From positions 62,001 to 126,000 of the forward strand of contig JAHCAG010000002.1 in NCBI GenBank assembly GCA_019635015.1: 64,000 bases of DNA, given 5' to 3'. How positions within the stretch are numbered: position 1 is the stretch's first letter; every line of letters begins with the position of its first letter. The notes beneath the pieces were generated by a model that saw nothing but the letters and a program-made list of their open reading frames with translations, ran no database searches and was not told the origin of the DNA. Below, one piece after another: positions 48,989 through 57,575 of the stretch. This DNA is from Burkholderiales bacterium (GTDB lineage Bacteria; Pseudomonadota; Gammaproteobacteria; Burkholderiales; SG8-41). Both the position numbers and the translations under genes were made by a program.

Positions 48989-49738
48989 ATGGCAGCAGGC
49001 AAGGAACTCGCAGGCAAGGTAGCACTCGTCACCGGCGCGGCACGCAACATCGGACGCGCCATCGCCATCGCGCTGGCGGAAGCGGGCGCCACGGTCGCCG
49101 TCAATGCACGCGCCGCAAAGGACGATGCCGAAGCGGTGGCGAAGGAGATCCGCGATGCCGGCGGCAAGGCCGATGTGTTCATGGCCGACATCTCCGACGG
49201 CAAGGCGGTCGATGCGATGGTCGGCGACATCGTCAAGCGTTACGGCAAGGTAGACATCCTGATTCTCAACGCCTCCATCCGCAAGGAAACCGCCTTCATC
49301 GACATGAGTTTTGAAGAGTGGCGCAGCCTGCTGTCGATCACGCTCGACGGTTCCTTCCACTGCAGCAAAGCCTGCCTGCCCTCGATGATCAAGGCGGGCG
49401 GCGGCAGCATCGTCACCCTCGGCGGCATGACCGCGCTCTCCGGCGCGAAGAAACGCGTGCACGGTTCGGTCGGCAAACACGGGCTGTGGGGCATGACCCG
49501 CGCACTCGCCAAGGAACTGGGAGAGCACCAGATCAACGTCAATTGCGTCGCCCCCGGACAGATGGATACCGCGCGCGCCGCCGACCGCTCGGCGCGCGCC
49601 CCTGTCAGCAACGTGCCGATGGGCCGCCGCTCGACACCGGAAGAGGTGGCGGGAATCGTGCGTTACCTGTGCACGCCGGCGGCAAGGATGATCAGCGGCC
49701 AGCTGATCTACGTCGATGGCGGACAGCAGATGTTCTGA
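48989..49738 (+). CDS. SDR-family protein lacking the catalytic tyrosine
   Basis: 249 aa, ribosome binding site CGGAGGAATAATC. Cofactor motif TGAARNIGRAIAI and NASI are normal. In the active-site segment SGAKKRVHGSVGKHGLWG the Lys of YxxxK is kept but the Tyr position is Gly, and the Ser 13 residues before it is also Gly. A paralog at 53,970 has the same kind of loss. So classical SDR catalysis is doubtful; a His one residue earlier might substitute, or the protein may have another role. Fold and C-terminus (SGQLIYVDGGQ) are otherwise standard. Confidence 0.85.
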   Translation: MAAGKELAGKVALVTGAARNIGRAIAIALAEAGATVAVNARAAKDDAEAVAKEIRDAGGKADVFMADISDGKAVDAMVGDIVKRYGKVDILILNASIRKETAFIDMSFEEWRSLLSITLDGSFHCSKACLPSMIKAGGGSIVTLGGMTALSGAKKRVHGSVGKHGLWGMTRALAKELGEHQINVNCVAPGQMDTARAADRSARAPVSNVPMGRRSTPEEVAGIVRYLCTPAARMISGQLIYVDGGQQMF

Positions 49739-49755
49739 CCGGCTGCCGCCCCGGT

Positions 49756-51558
49756 CTAGACGGCTTCGCGCATGAACTGCAGCCGTGCGAGGTGGGCGTA
49801 GAGGCCGTCGGCGCGCATCAGTTCGTCATGCGTGCCGGTCGAATGCAGCCGGCCGCGGTCGATGACCAGGATGCGGTCGGCGTTGCGCACGGTGGCCAGG
49901 CGATGCGCGATTACCAGCGTGGTGCGTCCGCGCGCCAGGCGCTCCAGCGCCGCGGCCACCTGGCGCTCGCTTTCAGCGTCCAGCGCGCTGGTCGCCTCAT
50001 CGAGCAGCAGGATCGGACGGTCGGCAAGCAGTGCCCGGGCGATCGACAGCCGCTGGCGCTGGCCGCCGGAGAGCCTGATGCCACGTTCGCCGAGGTTGGT
50101 GTCGAAACCCTGGGGCAGCGTTTCGATGAACTCGAGCGCATTGGCTGCGGCGCAGGCCGCGCGCACCGCCTCCGCCGATGCATCGGGGCGCCCGAAACGC
50201 ACATTCTCCGTAACACTGGTCGCAAAGATCACCGGATCCTGGGAAACCAGCGCCACTGCCCGGCGCAGCTGCAGCGGATCGCAGTGGCGGATGTCGGTAC
50301 CGTCGATGCGGACGCATCCGGACTGCGGATCATAAAAGCGCAGCAGCAGCGCGAAGATCGTGGTCTTGCCGGCGCCCGAGGGTCCCACCAGCGCGACGCG
50401 TTCGCCGGGCTGCACCTCGAAAGTCAGATCAGCCAGTGCCTGCGAATCAGGCCGCGTCGGGTAGGCAAAACAGACCCCCTCGAAACGGATCGCTCCCCGC
50501 AAGGTTTGCGGCAACGCCGCCACCGGCTGCTCCGCCTGCAGCAGCGGCCGGGTATCAAGCAGTTCCATCAGGCGCTCGGTGGCGCCCGCCGCGCGCTGGA
50601 TCTCGCCCCAGACTTCCGACATGGTGCCGGCGCCGCTGGCGACGATGCCGGCATAAAACACGAAAGCCGACAGCTCGCCGGCGGTAAGCCGGCCGGCCAG
50701 CACGTCATGGCCGCCGACCCAAAGAATCGCACCGACCGCGCAGAAGGCGATCAACATCACCGAGGCAATCAGGAATGCCTTGACGCGGATGCGGTCCACA
50801 CCCGCGGCATAGGCGGCCTCGGTCGCCGCCTTGAAGGCGTCGCGGGTGCGGGTCTCGTGGCCGTAGGCCTGGACGGTGCGGATTTCATGCATCGCCTCGT
50901 CGACCTGCGACGACACTTCGGCGACGCGGTCCTGGTTGGCTCGCGACAGCCGGCGCACGCGACGGCCGACGATCAGTATCGGCACCAGCGTCGCCGGCAC
51001 ACCGAGCACGATCAGTGCGGCAAGTTTCGGGCTGGTGGCAAACAGCAGCATCAGCGCGCCGATCATCATCAGGCCGTTGCGCAGGAACATCGACAGGCCG
51101 AAACCGATCACCTGGCGCAGCTGGTCGCTGTCATTGGTCAGCCGCGACACGATGTCGCCGGTGCGCGTAGCGTCGAAAAAGGCCGGCGACAGCGTCAGCA
51201 CATGTGCGAACACCGCGCGCCGCAGATCGGCGATCACCCGCTCGCCGACGCTCATCATCAGGTAGAAGCGGGCGTAGGTTGCGGCTGACAGCACCACCGC
51301 CACCGCGATCACGCCGGCCAGGGCGGCGTTGAGCATCTCCGGATTGCCGCTGCCGAAACCGGAGTCGATGACAAAGCGCAGCCCCTGCCCCAGCGCCAGC
51401 ACACTGCCGGCGGCCGTGACCAGCGCCAGCAGCGCGGCGGCGACATGCCGGCGGTAGGGCAGGAGAAAACGCAGCAGGCGCCGCAGCGGCGACACCACGG
51501 TGCCCGCGGCTGAGGGTGATGTCACGGCGGCCATGGGATCAGGCGGCACGGCAGTCAC
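49756..51558 (-). CDS. ABC exporter, fused membrane and ATPase domains (MsbA/LmrA-like)
   Basis: 600 aa from a GTG at 51,556-51,558, directly after the stop of the lipoprotein gene. Six membrane helices in residues 30-310, then the ATPase: Walker A GPSGAGKTT (392-400), Q-loop ALVSQDP, signature LSGGQRQRLS (496-505), Walker B ILLLDEATSALD (516-527) and H-loop VIAHRLAT. It works as a homodimer or with a partner to export lipids, peptides or drugs across the inner membrane. Operon with a lipoprotein and hydrolase. Confidence 0.92.
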   Translation of the reverse strand: MTAVPPDPMAAVTSPSAAGTVVSPLRRLLRFLLPYRRHVAAALLALVTAAGSVLALGQGLRFVIDSGFGSGNPEMLNAALAGVIAVAVVLSAATYARFYLMMSVGERVIADLRRAVFAHVLTLSPAFFDATRTGDIVSRLTNDSDQLRQVIGFGLSMFLRNGLMMIGALMLLFATSPKLAALIVLGVPATLVPILIVGRRVRRLSRANQDRVAEVSSQVDEAMHEIRTVQAYGHETRTRDAFKAATEAAYAAGVDRIRVKAFLIASVMLIAFCAVGAILWVGGHDVLAGRLTAGELSAFVFYAGIVASGAGTMSEVWGEIQRAAGATERLMELLDTRPLLQAEQPVAALPQTLRGAIRFEGVCFAYPTRPDSQALADLTFEVQPGERVALVGPSGAGKTTIFALLLRFYDPQSGCVRIDGTDIRHCDPLQLRRAVALVSQDPVIFATSVTENVRFGRPDASAEAVRAACAAANALEFIETLPQGFDTNLGERGIRLSGGQRQRLSIARALLADRPILLLDEATSALDAESERQVAAALERLARGRTTLVIAHRLATVRNADRILVIDRGRLHSTGTHDELMRADGLYAHLARLQFMREAV

Positions 51559-52038
51559 TCAGGGCCTGCCGGCCGGCGGCACGTTGATGCGGACGACGAG
51601 CTGCGCTGCGTCGAGCGTGACCACCGGCGGCTGCAGCGGCACGATCACCAGTTCATACTCGCCCTCGCTGCGCAGATCGGCCACCAGCAGCAGTTGCCGC
51701 AGCGAGTTGGGGGGCGACGAACTGTCCCGCGCCGCATCGCCCTGCCCGGGACTGTTGACGGTGAATTCGGCGGTTTCCACAGTCCTGCCGCGAGTACTGA
51801 GGATCGCGCGGTAGCGGTCGTGACCTCCGGCGTCCTCGCGCCGGCCCCAGGCAAACTCTGCATTGAGATCGAAGGCCACGGCATTCATCTGCGGCCGCAG
51901 CAGGATGCGCACCGGCTCGAAGCCGCCGCCCGCTGCCGGCTGCAGCGGGATGCGTGCCGCCTCCTCGCCGCCGAACCAGCCTTCGCAGCCGGCGAGCAGC
52001 ACCGCCGCAGCAAATGCGGCGCAGACGCGCAGCCGCAT
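51559..52038 (-). CDS. Lipoprotein of unknown function
   Basis: 159 aa. Lipobox LLAGC (Cys18) after a signal sequence MRLRVCAAFAAAVLLAG; lipid attachment is therefore expected. The mature protein is beta-rich with ILLRPQMNAVAFDLNAEFAW and ends VVRINVPPAGRP. No family recognised. It overlaps the hydrolase stop by one base and the ABC-exporter start by none, so the three are translationally coupled. Confidence 0.65.
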   Translation of the reverse strand: MRLRVCAAFAAAVLLAGCEGWFGGEEAARIPLQPAAGGGFEPVRILLRPQMNAVAFDLNAEFAWGRREDAGGHDRYRAILSTRGRTVETAEFTVNSPGQGDAARDSSSPPNSLRQLLLVADLRSEGEYELVIVPLQPPVVTLDAAQLVVRINVPPAGRP

Positions 52039-52829
52039 CAGCCGCGCACTTTGTCCAGGAAATCGAGCATCGCCTTGTTGAATGCCGCCGGCTGCTCGAT
52101 GTTGGAAAGATGGGCCGCCGACGGAATGATCAGCAGCTCCGAACCGCGCAGATTGGCCTGGATCTGGCGCGCCATCTCCGGCGGCGTGCCGTGGTCCTCC
52201 TCGCCGACAACAACCAGCGCCGGGCAGTCGATTTCCTTCAGACGGTCAAGCACGTCGATTTTCGCAATCGCGTCGCAGCAGCCGGCAAAGCCGGCGACCG
52301 GCGTGCTGCGGATGCCCTCACCGATGCGCGCCATCACTGCGGGCTGCGCCTTGCGGTAGGGCTCGGTGAACCAGCGCACCAGCGTCGAGTCGACCAGCGC
52401 TGCCATGCCCTGCTCGCGCGCAAGCTTCACGCGCTCGCCCCACATCTGCTCGGCGTTGGGCGGCCGGCGGCTGGTGGTGTCGGCGAGCAGCATGCTGCGG
52501 AACACGCCGGGATACTTGAGTGCGTAGGTCTCGCCGATCATGCCGCCCATCGACAGGCCGATCCAGTGCGTGCTGCGCACGCCCAGCGCGGCAAACAGGC
52601 CGTGCAGGTCGTCGGCCATCTGCTCCAGCGTGTACGCGCCCCCGGGCGCATCACTCGCGCCGTGGCCGCGGGTGTCGAAGCGCAGCACCTTGTAGCCCCG
52701 TGACACCAGCAGCTGCGCCTGTTCGTCCCACATCGCCAGGTTGCTGGCGAGCGAATGGGACATCGTCACCCAGGGACCTTCACCCTCGACGACGCAGTTG
52801 ATGTCGATGCCATTGGTCCTGATTTTCAT
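52038..52829 (-). CDS. Alpha/beta hydrolase, 3-oxoadipate enol-lactonase-like
   Basis: 263 aa. Motifs: RFDTRGHGASDAP, elbow GLSMGGMIGE with Ser93, Asp in VVGEEDHGTP and His in SAAHLSNIE. The closest family feel is PcaD-like enol-lactonases or related esterases. Paralogous in layout to the hydrolase at 33,828. Lies upstream of a lipoprotein/ABC-exporter pair and after a Bug gene, all minus strand, so it may belong to a substrate uptake and conversion unit. Confidence 0.85.
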   Translation of the reverse strand: MKIRTNGIDINCVVEGEGPWVTMSHSLASNLAMWDEQAQLLVSRGYKVLRFDTRGHGASDAPGGAYTLEQMADDLHGLFAALGVRSTHWIGLSMGGMIGETYALKYPGVFRSMLLADTTSRRPPNAEQMWGERVKLAREQGMAALVDSTLVRWFTEPYRKAQPAVMARIGEGIRSTPVAGFAGCCDAIAKIDVLDRLKEIDCPALVVVGEEDHGTPPEMARQIQANLRGSELLIIPSAAHLSNIEQPAAFNKAMLDFLDKVRG

Positions 52830-52850
52830 GTGCCGACCTCCCCGGTTGCG

Positions 52851-53828
52851 TTATTGCGCCTTGATGTTGCCGGCTTTCGCCAGCTTCGTGAACAGCGCGA
52901 TCTCGGCGGCGATCAGCCTGTCGAAAGCCTCCGGCGTGGTCGGGCTCGGATCGAGGCCGATCGGGGACCAGCGCTTGCGCAGCTCCGGTTCGCCGAGGGC
53001 GCGCGTGACCTCGCGGTTCAGCTCGGCGATCACCGGCCGCGGGGTTTTCGCCGAGGTCAGCAGGCCGAACCACAGCACCGAGTCATATCCCGGCACGCCG
53101 GATTCGGCGATGGTCGGCATGTCGGGCAGCAGCGCATCGCGTTTCAGCGAGGACACGCCGAGGCCGGTCAGCCGTCCCTCGCGCACCAGGCCCACCGCAT
53201 TGGCGATCGGCGACATGAAGAACTGCACGCGGCCGGTCATCGACTCGGTCAGCGCCTCGGGTATGCCCTTGAAGGGCACGTGCAGTACATTGATCTTCGC
53301 CATGCTGAGCAGCTGCTCGGCGGCAAAATGCGAGCCGCTGCCGGTACCGGCCGAGGAGAAATTGAGCGCACCGGGTTTCGCCCGTGCTGCGGCGAGCAGA
53401 TCCTTCAGGCTGCGGAATCCGCTCGTCGGCGAAGTCACCAGCACATATTTGGACACCGCCGACAGCGTGATGCCTGCAAGGTCGCGCTGCGCGTGGTAAG
53501 GCAAACTGTCGTAGATCGCCGGCGCCACGGCATGCGCCGAGGACACCGACAGCAGCGTGTAACCGTCGGGATTCGCCGTGGCAGCGAGATTCGCGGCAAT
53601 GGTGCCACCGGCGCCGGGACGGTTGTCGACAACCACCTGCTGCTTGAACTCCTCGGTCAGTTTCTGGGCAATGTAGCGCGCGGTGATGTCGGGACCGCCG
53701 CCGGGCGTGAAGCCGACGAGGATGCGGATCGGCTTCACCGGATACTCTTCGCCGCCCTTCTGCGCGGCTTGCACAAGCGCGGACACGCCGGCAAGCGCGA
53801 TGATGCCCAGACACTGTATGGCCTTCAT
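52851..53828 (-). CDS. Bug-family tripartite tricarboxylate transporter binding protein
   Basis: 325 aa from the ATG at 53,826-53,828 (GGAGGCGGC upstream). Signal peptide KAIQCLGIIALAGVSALVQA. Core: RILVGFTPGGGPDITAR, VVVDNRPGAGGTIAAN, HVPFKGIPEALTESMTGR. First gene of the run leading into the alpha/beta hydrolase (22 bases away). No permease gene nearby. Confidence 0.92.
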   Translation of the reverse strand: MKAIQCLGIIALAGVSALVQAAQKGGEEYPVKPIRILVGFTPGGGPDITARYIAQKLTEEFKQQVVVDNRPGAGGTIAANLAATANPDGYTLLSVSSAHAVAPAIYDSLPYHAQRDLAGITLSAVSKYVLVTSPTSGFRSLKDLLAAARAKPGALNFSSAGTGSGSHFAAEQLLSMAKINVLHVPFKGIPEALTESMTGRVQFFMSPIANAVGLVREGRLTGLGVSSLKRDALLPDMPTIAESGVPGYDSVLWFGLLTSAKTPRPVIAELNREVTRALGEPELRKRWSPIGLDPSPTTPEAFDRLIAAEIALFTKLAKAGNIKAQ

Positions 53829-53969
53829 GCCGCCTCCATGGATACCGGTAAAAATCACAGGGCGCAGACTATACCAGCAGCGGCCACCCATCACAGCATG
53901 TGGACAAGCTCCGCGCTCAGCGGCATTCCCCGTTATCCTGAGAACTCCATCACCTGCGGAGTCCAGCGC

Positions 53970-54722
53970 ATGAGCGCAAGCACCGAACTAGCCGGCCGGG
54001 TCGCACTGGTCACCGGCGCCGCCAAAAACATCGGCCGCGCGATCGCGCTTGAACTCGCCGCGGCGGGTGCAAAAGTCGCGATAAACACCCGCGCTTCGCG
54101 CGCCGAGGCTGAAGCGGTGGCTGCCGGAATCCGCACCGCCGGTGGCACCGCTGCGGTGTACATCGCCGACATCGCCGATGCCGCGCAGGTCACGCACATG
54201 CACGCTGCCGTGGCCGCCGAGCTTGGCACCATCGACATTCTCGTGCTCAACGCCTCGGTGCGCCGCGAAATCGCCTTCGAAACCATGGCCTTCGCCGACT
54301 GGCGGCAGGTGATGTCGATTTCCCTCGACGGTGCCTTCCACTGCGTGCAGGCGGTGCTGCCCGACATGCTCAGGTCAGGCCACGGCAATATCATCACGCT
54401 GATCGGCGACAGCGCGCTGACCGGCGCCGCCGGCAAGGTGCACAGTTCGGCCGCCAAAAGCGGGCTCGCCGGCATGACCCGCGCGCTGGCGCGCGAGTTC
54501 GCCGGCCGCGGCATCCGTGCAAACTGCGTATCGCCCGGCCACTTCGACACCACACGCGCCAATCCGCGCGCGCCGCGTCCCGATGCGTCCGCGCACATCC
54601 CCCTCGGTCGTTACGGCGATCCGCACGAAATCGCCACCACGGTGCGTTTCCTCTGCGGCCCCGGCAGCGGCTTCATCACCGGGCAGGTCATCCATGTCAA
54701 TGGCGGCCAGTGGATGTATTAA
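53970..54722 (+). CDS. SDR-family protein lacking the catalytic tyrosine (paralog of 48,989)
   Basis: 250 aa from the ATG at 53,970. TGAAKNIGRAIALEL and NASV are intact, and the chain ends TGQVIHVNGGQWMY. In the active-site segment TGAAGKVHSSAAKSGLAGM the Tyr of YxxxK is Ser and the catalytic Ser position is Gly. About the same length and N-terminal sequence as the SDR at 48,989. Followed immediately at its stop by an AT-rich repeat and then a carboxymuconolactone-decarboxylase-like gene. Function unknown; NAD(P) binding likely. Confidence 0.84.
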   Translation: MSASTELAGRVALVTGAAKNIGRAIALELAAAGAKVAINTRASRAEAEAVAAGIRTAGGTAAVYIADIADAAQVTHMHAAVAAELGTIDILVLNASVRREIAFETMAFADWRQVMSISLDGAFHCVQAVLPDMLRSGHGNIITLIGDSALTGAAGKVHSSAAKSGLAGMTRALAREFAGRGIRANCVSPGHFDTTRANPRAPRPDASAHIPLGRYGDPHEIATTVRFLCGPGSGFITGQVIHVNGGQWMY

Positions 54723-54750
54723 AATTATTTAATAAAATCAAATACTTAAT
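54721..54750 (+). repeat. AT-rich ~30-bp motif, copy C
   Basis: AAAATTATTTAATAAAATCA then AATACTTAATG. It begins within the TAA stop codon of the SDR gene (54,720-54,722) and shares AATAAAATCAAATACTTA with copies A and B. Oriented with the gene it follows. Confidence 0.65.
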
Positions 54751-54761
54751 GAGGTCCCAGG

Positions 54762-55337
54762 ATGAACAAGACAAACACTGAACGTTTCCCCGCCATTCCG
54801 CCGGAGCAATGGACCGAAGAACAGAAAAAAGTTGCAGCCACCATCGCCTCCGGTCCGCGCGGAGAACTGCGCGGCCCCTTTCTCGCGCTGCTGCGCAGCC
54901 CCGGGCTCGCACAGACCGTGCAGCAGGTCGGCGAGTACCTGCGCTTCCAGTGTCCGCTCGACCGCCGCATCGCCGAGATGGCAACACTGATGGCGGCGCG
55001 GCACTGGACACAACAGTACGAATGGCAATCGCATTACAAACATGCGATGAAGGCCGGCCTCAGCCCCGCCATCGCGCAGGCCATCGCCGAGGGCCGCCGC
55101 CCGCAGGGCATGGCCGCGGACGAGGAGGCGCTCTACGACATGCTGACCGAGGTCCTGCACAACCACGGCGTCTGCGATGCCACCTACGGGCGCGCGCGCG
55201 GCGTGTTCGGCGAACAGGGCGTGATCGAACTGATCGCGGTGGCCGGTTATTACGCGATGCTGGCGATGATCCTCAACGTCGGACGCAAGTCGCTGCCGGC
55301 GGGACAGGAGCCGATGCTGCCCTGGTTTCCGCACTGA
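54762..55337 (+). CDS. Carboxymuconolactone decarboxylase family protein
   Basis: 191 aa, ATG at 54,762. The AhpD-like fold is seen in GPFLALLRSPGLAQTVQQVG, CPLDRRIAEMATLMAARHWT then QQYEWQSHYKHAMKAGLSP, with the conserved E-x-W-x2-H stretch. Bacterial relatives include 4-carboxymuconolactone decarboxylase of the protocatechuate pathway and peroxidase-like proteins; without the AhpD CxxC the decarboxylase branch fits better. Nine bases before an MFS gene in the same direction. Confidence 0.85.
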   Translation: MNKTNTERFPAIPPEQWTEEQKKVAATIASGPRGELRGPFLALLRSPGLAQTVQQVGEYLRFQCPLDRRIAEMATLMAARHWTQQYEWQSHYKHAMKAGLSPAIAQAIAEGRRPQGMAADEEALYDMLTEVLHNHGVCDATYGRARGVFGEQGVIELIAVAGYYAMLAMILNVGRKSLPAGQEPMLPWFPH

Positions 55338-55345
55338 CTGCAGGC

Positions 55346-56527
55346 ATGTTGCAGGCACTGCTGTTGCCGGCGCTGCTCGCCGGCCACAGCTTCGCATCGA
55401 TGGCCGTGCTGGTATTGCCGGCGGTCGCCCCCGAAGTCGCCCGCGATTACGGCTTCGATCCTTCGCTGATCGGTTACCAGATCAGCCTGGTCAGTATCGG
55501 CATGGTGGTGACGCTGACGCTGCTCGGCAATACCAGCCGCAGGCTCGGAGCCGCGCGTACCAACCAGTTCGGCCATGCACTGGTCGCTGGCGGCATGCTG
55601 GTATTGCTGATTCCATCGAGCGTCTTCCTGGTGATCGGGTCTTTGGTGATCGGACTGGGCTACGGCATGATCACGCCATCGGCCTCGCACCTGCTGATGC
55701 GCTACACCCCGCCGCAACGGCGCAGCACGGTGTTCTCGATCCACCAGGTCGGCATTCCGGCGGGCGGCATGCTGGCGGCGTTGGTGGCGCCGGCAGTGGC
55801 GATCATCGCCGGCTGGCGCTGGGCCGTCATCCTCAGCGTGATCCTGCTCACCGCGGTGGTGCTGCTGATGCAGGCGGGCCGCCGGCAATGGGACGATGAC
55901 CGCGACCGCACGGCACCCGCAGTCACCCCCAACCCCCTGGCCGGCACTGTCGCGATCTGGCGACAGCGCGAACTCCGGCTGATAGCGATTGCCGGCAGCT
56001 GTTTTTCCTGGGCGCAGTTCTGCGCCGCCACCTTTGCCGTGGTCGCCTGCGTGGATATGCTCGACATGAGTCTTGTCGTCGCCGGCACCGTGCTGACCGT
56101 GGTCCAGGTCGCCAGCGCCGCAGGACGGGTGCTGATCGGCTGGATCGCTGACAGGGTCGGCGACACAGCGAAGGTGCTGGCATGGAACGCCTCTCTTCTG
56201 ATCGTCTGCGCGGTGGCTGCGCTGGCCCTCGGCCCCGGATTGCCGCTGGTGGTGGTTTACCTCCTGTTCGCAGTCCTGGGCGCAACATCGGGATGCTGGC
56301 CCGGCGCGATCCTTGCCGAAGTCGGGCGGCTTGCGCCGCAGGGCCGGGTCAGCCTCGCGATCAGCGGTTCGCTGGCGATCACCAATGTCGGCAAGTTCAT
56401 CGGGCCGATCGTGTTTGCCAATGTCTATGCGCTGACCCGTGACTACGCATGGGCTTTCGCCTCGCTGCTGGTGCCCGCCGCAATTTCCCTCTACTGCCTG
56501 AAGGCCGTACGCGGCACGGCGAGATGA
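55346..56527 (+). CDS. MFS transporter
   Basis: 393 aa, start at the ATG at 55,346. Twelve hydrophobic helices can be traced; between helices 2 and 3 is the short loop GNTSRRLGAARTNQ, and the second half repeats it at GWIADRVGDTAKV. The GIPAGGMLAALVAPAVAIIAG segment sits in helices 5-6. It likely carries a small organic acid or aromatic compound by proton symport, matched to the preceding decarboxylase-like gene. No specificity motif recognised. Confidence 0.85.
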   Translation: MLQALLLPALLAGHSFASMAVLVLPAVAPEVARDYGFDPSLIGYQISLVSIGMVVTLTLLGNTSRRLGAARTNQFGHALVAGGMLVLLIPSSVFLVIGSLVIGLGYGMITPSASHLLMRYTPPQRRSTVFSIHQVGIPAGGMLAALVAPAVAIIAGWRWAVILSVILLTAVVLLMQAGRRQWDDDRDRTAPAVTPNPLAGTVAIWRQRELRLIAIAGSCFSWAQFCAATFAVVACVDMLDMSLVVAGTVLTVVQVASAAGRVLIGWIADRVGDTAKVLAWNASLLIVCAVAALALGPGLPLVVVYLLFAVLGATSGCWPGAILAEVGRLAPQGRVSLAISGSLAITNVGKFIGPIVFANVYALTRDYAWAFASLLVPAAISLYCLKAVRGTAR

Positions 56528-56528
56528 C

Positions 56529-56963
56529 TCAGGCGAGAATCTGGCTGACCTGCTCCTGGCGCAGCAGTTCGTAGACAAAGGCCTCGAGCTCGGGACCCAG
56601 CGCGTCGCGCACCGAGATCATGCCGACCGGGCGGCCGTCCTCGGTCACCGGCAGGTGGCGGAAGCGGCCTTCATGCATGAAGCCCAGCGCATGGGCGAAG
56701 GAGCGATCTGGAGTGATCGTGCGCGGATTGCGGGTCATCACCTGCGCCAGCGGAGTGGCTCCGCCGTCAAGGCCCGCGGCCAGCACGCGGAACAGCGCAT
56801 CGCGCTCGGTGAACATGCCGACCAGCTTGCCCTCGTCCACCACCATCATCGCGCCGACGTTGCGCTGTTTCATCAATCCCGCCGCTTCAGCCACGGTCGT
56901 CGTGGACGGCGCCGTCAGCAGGTCCTGTCCCTGGATGATGTCGCGAATCGTACGTTCGGCCAT
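56529..56963 (-). CDS. Two-CBS-domain protein
   Basis: 144 aa, almost entirely a CBS pair: first domain LLTAPSTTTVAEAAGLMKQR with MMVVDEGKLVGMFTERD, second VMTRNPRTITPDRSFAHAL with HLPVTEDGRPVGMISVRD. Bateman modules bind adenosine nucleotides or SAM and usually regulate partner proteins. No partner gene adjacent; it converges on the MFS gene, a single base apart. Confidence 0.92.
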   Translation of the reverse strand: MAERTIRDIIQGQDLLTAPSTTTVAEAAGLMKQRNVGAMMVVDEGKLVGMFTERDALFRVLAAGLDGGATPLAQVMTRNPRTITPDRSFAHALGFMHEGRFRHLPVTEDGRPVGMISVRDALGPELEAFVYELLRQEQVSQILA

Positions 56964-57045
56964 GGTTGTGCTCCCGTTCGCAGATTGACAGGCTGCGCCT
57001 CCCCGGCGCAGGACCGTTTGATGCTAAACCCCGAACTGCGGCCGG

Positions 57046-57558
57046 TCAAACCGCAGCACGCGCTTCGCGCATGTAGACCGGCAGATCCATCGTCGGCGGC
57101 CGGCATCCCGGCACCTGGTAGATCATTTCGGCGACATAACCGCGGTGGTAGCCGGTGTGCATCACCACATGCAGCAGGATTTCGCCGCGTGCCATCGCGC
57201 CGCGGTTGCCGCCGATCAGCACGTAGTTGACGGTTTCCGCCAGCGAGGCATCGGTCTGTGCATCGCTCCAGGCCTCGTACCAGGCATCGGTTTCCTGCTG
57301 CATCCGCCGCAGTTCGGCGAGCGGCGGATGTTCCTTCGTGTTGCGCGCCTCGTAGCCGTGGTCGCGCCCCTCAAGATGGGACTGCCAGATGCGGTCGATG
57401 ACGTGGATGTGGTTCAGCGTGTGCACCATGCTGCGGAACAGCGAGGGCCGCGGTTTTTCCGCCTCCCCCGCCGGCAGGGCCGCAACCGCATCGAACATGA
57501 GCCGGTTCGACCATGTGTTGTAGCGGGCCAGCATGCGCGCCGTATCGACCGTGATCAT
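57046..57558 (-). CDS. DinB-family protein
   Basis: 170 aa from the ATG at 57,556-57,558. The four-helix DinB/YfiT fold is shown by RMLARYNTWSNRLMFDAVAA, MVHTLNHIHVIDRIWQ (metal His), and HVVMHTGYHRGYVAEMI (two more His), the three-His metal site being complete. Relatives are metal-dependent thiol transferases or stress proteins. The previous gene's stop (Bug) is 17 bases upstream on the same strand. Confidence 0.87.
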   Translation of the reverse strand: MITVDTARMLARYNTWSNRLMFDAVAALPAGEAEKPRPSLFRSMVHTLNHIHVIDRIWQSHLEGRDHGYEARNTKEHPPLAELRRMQQETDAWYEAWSDAQTDASLAETVNYVLIGGNRGAMARGEILLHVVMHTGYHRGYVAEMIYQVPGCRPPTMDLPVYMREARAAV

Positions 57559-57575
57559 CCGTTTTGCATCCGCCG

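Noticed and set aside
49318..51288. 656-codon plus-strand open frame
   Set aside because: Overlaps the end of the SDR gene in another frame and is antisense to the ABC exporter with complete Walker motifs. A GC-rich shadow.
52755..53969. N-terminal extension of the SDR reading frame by 405 codons
   Set aside because: The extension is antisense to the Bug and hydrolase genes and has no sense composition; the SDR starts at 53,970 with a recognisable MSASTELAGRVALVTG.
54809..55345. Upstream extension of the MFS reading frame over the decarboxylase-like gene
   Set aside because: It is the other frame of a clear CMD-family gene; the MFS chain begins at the ATG at 55,346.
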